From UBA2588 sp964343075 (lineage in GTDB: Bacteria; Chloroflexota; Dehalococcoidia; Lucifugimonadales; UBA3495): 33,990 nucleotides of DNA. The translations under genes were made by a program, and so were the position numbers. The stretch is taken from NCBI GenBank assembly GCA_964343075.1, contig CAYFGT010000014.1:1-33990 (forward strand). Reading direction: 5' to 3'. The notes below the pieces were generated by a model. It worked only from the letters and a program-made list of their open reading frames with translations. It had not been told where the DNA came from and did not search any database. Shown piece by piece: positions 31,490-33,990 of the stretch (its first letter is position 1; every line of letters begins with the position of its first letter).

Positions 31490-31836
31490 TAATTACCTTC
31501 TCCTAGTTCATTGACTATTACTGTAATGTGGCTGTATGGTTTGGTGATTCGTCCGACTCGTCCTCGCGCTCTAGGCCTGAACCTTTTTGCCGGCTTGGCC
31601 TGATTAGCAAAAATTTGGGAAATTTTGAGTTGCCTTCGATCCATGAGCATGTTGTTTTCGGCATTTGCTGCAGCAGATTGAACAACTTTGGATATGGTCC
31701 TTGCCCACGGCGACGTAATAAGCTGCAATGTAGCGATTGCATCGTCCACTTGCTGGCCTTTAATCAAGTCCATCATAGGTCGGAGTCTTTTCGTAGATGC
31801 TCCTATTTGTTTTGCTGTTGCTCGTACGTCTGGCAT
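31489..31836 (-). CDS. rplV: 50S ribosomal protein L22
   Basis: A 115-residue L22 that lines the exit tunnel. VRATAKQIGASTKRLRPMMD and the ANAENNMLMDRRQL helix, followed by the hairpin FRPRARGRVGRITKPYSHIT, are typical. Normal length. It lies 1 base after rpsS and is coupled to rpsC. Confidence 0.95.
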   Translation of the reverse strand: MPDVRATAKQIGASTKRLRPMMDLIKGQQVDDAIATLQLITSPWARTISKVVQSAAANAENNMLMDRRQLKISQIFANQAKPAKRFRPRARGRVGRITKPYSHITVIVNELGEGN

Positions 31837-31837
31837 T

Positions 31838-32122
31838 TTATCTTACCCTGCTGGTTCTTTCGGACCTGGCTACGTGTCCCCGATAGGTTCTAGTAGGGGC
31901 AAACTCGCCTAATCTGTGTTCAACCATATTTTCTGAAATATATACTGGTACGTGTCTGCGTCCGTCGTGTACCCCTATAGTCAACCCAACCATTTCAGGC
32001 ATAATCATTGAAGATCTAGCCCAAGTGTTGATCACAGTGTTATCTCCGGATTCTTGGACCTTGTTAACTTTGGCCATCAATTTGGCATCAACGTAAGGTC
32101 CTTTTTTAATTGATCGTGACAT
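31838..32122 (-). CDS. rpsS: 30S ribosomal protein S19
   Basis: A 94-residue S19 of the 30S head. MSRSIKKGPYVDAKL at the start, WARSSMIMPEMVGLTIGVHD and HVPVYISENMVEHRLGEFAP are standard. The ATG at 32122 overlaps the rplB stop by one base (TAATG). Confidence 0.96.
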   Translation of the reverse strand: MSRSIKKGPYVDAKLMAKVNKVQESGDNTVINTWARSSMIMPEMVGLTIGVHDGRRHVPVYISENMVEHRLGEFAPTRTYRGHVARSERTSRVR

Positions 32123-32952
32123 TAACGTTTCCGTCCTCTTACTATAAATTTACTGGACCCTTTATTTTTCCTTCTAGTTTTATAGCCCAGAGTAGGTTGT
32201 CCCCAAGGTGATTTTGGCCCAGGCATTCCTATAGGAGATCTACCTTCACCTCCGCCGTGAGGATGGTCAACCGGGTTCATTGCAACTCCTCTCACCTTAG
32301 GCCTTCGCCCAAGTCGGCGTTTTGCACCCGCTTTACCTAAATTTTCGTTTTTATGATCTTGGTTAGAAAGTTGCCCTAAGGTTGCCCTACATTCGAGCAA
32401 CACTCTACGCATTTCCCCAGAAGGTAGTCTGATTAGCACATATCTCCCTTCGCGAGAGAGTACTTGTGCAGACCCACCTGCACTTCTAACCATTTGTCCG
32501 CCTTTTCCAGGAGTTAATTCTATATTATGTACGATGCTGCCAGTTGGGATGTTCCTTAAAGGAAGACTACAGCCTAGCGCTGGATCTGCATCAGGACCGG
32601 ACTTTACAGTATCCCCTACTTTCAAACCAATGGGGGCTAGAATATAGCTCTTATGTCCGTCGAGATACTTTAATAGGGCAATGCGGGTAGTCCTATTTGG
32701 ATCGTATTCAATGCTAGCTACTATAGCAGGCACTCCATCTTTTCTTCGCTTGAAATCAATTACACGGTACATTCGCTTAGGTCCGCCACCTCGTCCCCGT
32801 GTAGTCATTCTACCTCTATTGTTACGCCCACCTGTTTTTCTCAAAGGTTCTAGTAGACTTTTCTCTGGACGTTTAGTAGTAATATCGTCGAAATTAGGGG
32901 TAACGGCGTTTCGCATGCCTGGAGTGATTGGTTTTAGGTGTTTTAGTGGCAT
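32122..32952 (-). CDS. rplB: 50S ribosomal protein L2
   Basis: A 276-residue L2, required for peptidyl transferase assembly. KPITPGMRNAVTPNFDDITT near the start, the GGRNNRGRMTTRGRGGG segment, AGGSAQVLSREGRYVLIRLP and the key C-terminal MNPVDHPHGGGEGRSPIG, which carries the conserved histidine, are all present. Normal length. It follows rplW by one base. Confidence 0.96.
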   Translation of the reverse strand: MPLKHLKPITPGMRNAVTPNFDDITTKRPEKSLLEPLRKTGGRNNRGRMTTRGRGGGPKRMYRVIDFKRRKDGVPAIVASIEYDPNRTTRIALLKYLDGHKSYILAPIGLKVGDTVKSGPDADPALGCSLPLRNIPTGSIVHNIELTPGKGGQMVRSAGGSAQVLSREGRYVLIRLPSGEMRRVLLECRATLGQLSNQDHKNENLGKAGAKRRLGRRPKVRGVAMNPVDHPHGGGEGRSPIGMPGPKSPWGQPTLGYKTRRKNKGSSKFIVRGRKR

Positions 32953-32953
32953 A

Positions 32954-33238
32954 TTAGAATCCCTCGTATACTTCTATGCGGTCACCTGCTTTTAAGGTCA
33001 CTACTGCTTTCTTGGTGTCCGGCATTTTCTTGATTTTGATTCCAAAACGCTTCCGTTTACCAGGGGTTTTGGTGATGTTTACTTTAAGTACAGTTACTCC
33101 GAATTCAGACTCAATTGCTTGCTTTACTAGCGTTTTGTTCGCTTTCATAGCTACTTCGAAGGAATAGATTCCTGATTCTTGAAGCAATGTGCTCTTTTCT
33201 GTAATTGAAGGTTTAAGAAGTACGTTATGCAGATTCAT
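32954..33238 (-). CDS. rplW: 50S ribosomal protein L23
   Basis: A 94-residue L23, the docking site for trigger factor and SRP at the tunnel exit. VLLKPSITEKSTLLQESGIY, the FEVAMKANKTLVKQAIE helix and the RKRFGIKIKKMPDTKKAVV loop match the family. Normal length; 2 bases after rplD. Confidence 0.95.
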   Translation of the reverse strand: MNLHNVLLKPSITEKSTLLQESGIYSFEVAMKANKTLVKQAIESEFGVTVLKVNITKTPGKRKRFGIKIKKMPDTKKAVVTLKAGDRIEVYEGF

Positions 33239-33240
33239 TA

Positions 33241-33912
33241 CTAAGCCACCTTTTCCGCATTGGCGATTTTATTAGCCCCGCGATTAATGGTCGCTTCAAG
33301 GGCTGATTCTATCGTTAGGAGAGCTTCTTTCTCGATAATAATGGTCTGCCTTTTAATGATTTCGTTTGCATTTAAAAGGTTTGCTGGACATGTCCATACT
33401 TTTTGCACATTTTTTCCTGCTTGATGAACATCGGTATTGCTACCGTTTGTGATTACCAGACATGATCCATTAATTGATAAGTTAGAAAGCATTTCTACCA
33501 TGGACTTCGTCTTTCCGTTTAAGGACGAAAATTCGTCAACACATATAAAATTACCAGTCCTGATACGGTCAGAAATCATACACTTAAGAGCTTCCCTTCG
33601 GTGTCGCTTGTTGATTTTTTGCCGATAATCTCTTGGATGAGGGCCGAATACAACTCCTCCGTGTCTCCATTGAGGCGACCGTATGCTACCTTGTCGTGCC
33701 CTTCCTGTATGTTTTTGAATCCAAGGTTTTCTTCCGCCTCCTGAAACCTGTGCTCGGGTTTTTGTGCTTGCTGTACCTTGGCGTTTGTTAGCTTGATAAG
33801 CGACTATTATCTGGTGGACTAATGAATTATTCATTGGCGCATCAAATATGTTCTCATTTACTGTTACTGATCCAGCTTTATCCCCGTTTATATTCTTAAC
33901 TTCTAATTCCAT
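33241..33912 (-). CDS. rplD: 50S ribosomal protein L4
   Basis: A 223-residue L4 of the exit tunnel. The extended loop is well conserved: QGTASTKTRAQVSGGGRKPW and KHTGRARQGSIRSPQWRHGG, then VFGPHPRDYRQKINKRHRR. The C-terminal globular domain is more divergent and slightly longer than usual at its end. In some bacteria L4 represses the S10 operon. It lies 6 bases after the rplC stop. Confidence 0.95.
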   Translation of the reverse strand: MELEVKNINGDKAGSVTVNENIFDAPMNNSLVHQIIVAYQANKRQGTASTKTRAQVSGGGRKPWIQKHTGRARQGSIRSPQWRHGGVVFGPHPRDYRQKINKRHRREALKCMISDRIRTGNFICVDEFSSLNGKTKSMVEMLSNLSINGSCLVITNGSNTDVHQAGKNVQKVWTCPANLLNANEIIKRQTIIIEKEALLTIESALEATINRGANKIANAEKVA

Positions 33913-33918
33913 TCTAGG

Positions 33919-33990
33919 TTACTCGTCTTTTTTATCTTCTTCAGTAGTTTCTTCAGCTACTGCTTCTTCAGTAGTTTCTTCAGCTACTGC
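33919..33990 (-). CDS. rplC: C-terminal end of the upstream gene, probably ribosomal protein L3 (partial)
   Basis: Only the last 23 codons and a TAA stop are inside the window; the frame is open to the edge. The visible chain is two copies of AVAEETTEE followed by DKKDE, an acidic tail rather than a folded part. The identity rests on position: rplC precedes rplD in essentially all bacterial S10 operons. L3 normally ends in a basic or neutral segment, so this repeated acidic extension is unusual. It could in principle belong to another gene inserted before rplD. Confidence 0.6.
   Translation of the reverse strand, partial: AVAEETTEEAVAEETTEEDKKDE
33936..33989. repeat. 27-bp tandem repeat, two exact copies, coding for an acidic tail
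   Basis: Copies at 33936-33962 and 33963-33989 are identical. The unit length is a multiple of three and encodes nine residues (AVAEETTEE in the protein register). The array runs up to the window edge and may continue. Exact identity suggests recent slippage or unequal exchange. Confidence 0.9.

Noticed and set aside
33936..33989. CRISPR-like direct repeats
   Set aside because: The two 27-bp units are directly adjacent with no spacers and encode an in-frame acidic peptide.
1..33990. tRNA or rRNA genes, insertion sequences, prophage or integrase genes
   Set aside because: None were seen; gene order and base composition look uniform and there are no transposase-like proteins or flanking repeats.

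Overview
The window is a dense, AT-rich stretch of bacterial chromosome with a plus-strand half and a minus-strand half. Non-coding gaps are tiny: no gene-free stretch exceeds 300 bases, and the longest is the 189-base leader at 10616-10804. Gene content (S10-spc-alpha ribosomal superoperon, SecY, ETF with acyl-CoA dehydrogenases, a luciferase-like flavin enzyme, many TTG starts) fits a streamlined free-living bacterium. My best guess is a marine Chloroflexota of the SAR202/Dehalococcoidia type, because paralogous flavin enzymes, acyl-CoA dehydrogenases and MFS transporters are typical of that group. This is an inference from gene content, not from a phylogeny.

Layout. (1) 1-1920, plus strand: the tail of a membrane protein closed by a strong intrinsic terminator, then an MFS transporter and a glutaredoxin-like protein joined by a TAATG overlap. 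(2) 1917-9605, minus strand: a probable operon reading from a fused ETF beta-alpha protein through two acyl-CoA dehydrogenases, a small YHS/TRASH zinc protein and a luciferase-like monooxygenase to an SDR-DUF2867 protein and an SRPBCC protein. The likely theme is oxidation of CoA-activated organic acids, with electrons collected by ETF. (3) 9695-10615: a ketopantoate reductase-like gene with its own promoter. (4) 10632-17897, plus strand: a promoter, a structured leader ending in an intrinsic terminator, and then mtnA, mtnP, a rhodanese, ahcY, metK, a phosphohexomutase and ccdA. The first five genes make and recycle S-adenosylmethionine and its by-products MTA and SAH. (5) 17894-33990, minus strand: the complete S10-spc-alpha superoperon from the end of rplC through rplD to rplQ, continuing into truA, rplM and rpsI. 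It includes rpmJ (37 codons).

The most unusual thing seen is the rpmD product. Ribosomal protein L30 is about 60 residues in most bacteria, but here it is 154 residues. A Lys/Pro/Gln-rich linker leads into a C-terminal domain that aligns without gaps to the C-terminal domain of the RNA polymerase alpha subunit encoded about 5 kb downstream. Almost all alpha-CTD residues that contact DNA are kept. This looks like a physical merger of a ribosomal protein with a transcription-factor/DNA-binding domain, and I know of no description of it. Second in interest is the leader upstream of the SAM-recycling operon. It has a promoter, a roughly 130-nt structured region, a terminator and a possible antiterminator pairing, but matches no SAM or SAH riboswitch class that I can recognise. 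Other points are a fused ETF, an acyl-CoA dehydrogenase pair lacking the usual catalytic glutamate, and acidic or polar C-terminal tails on RpoA, L3, S3 and S5.
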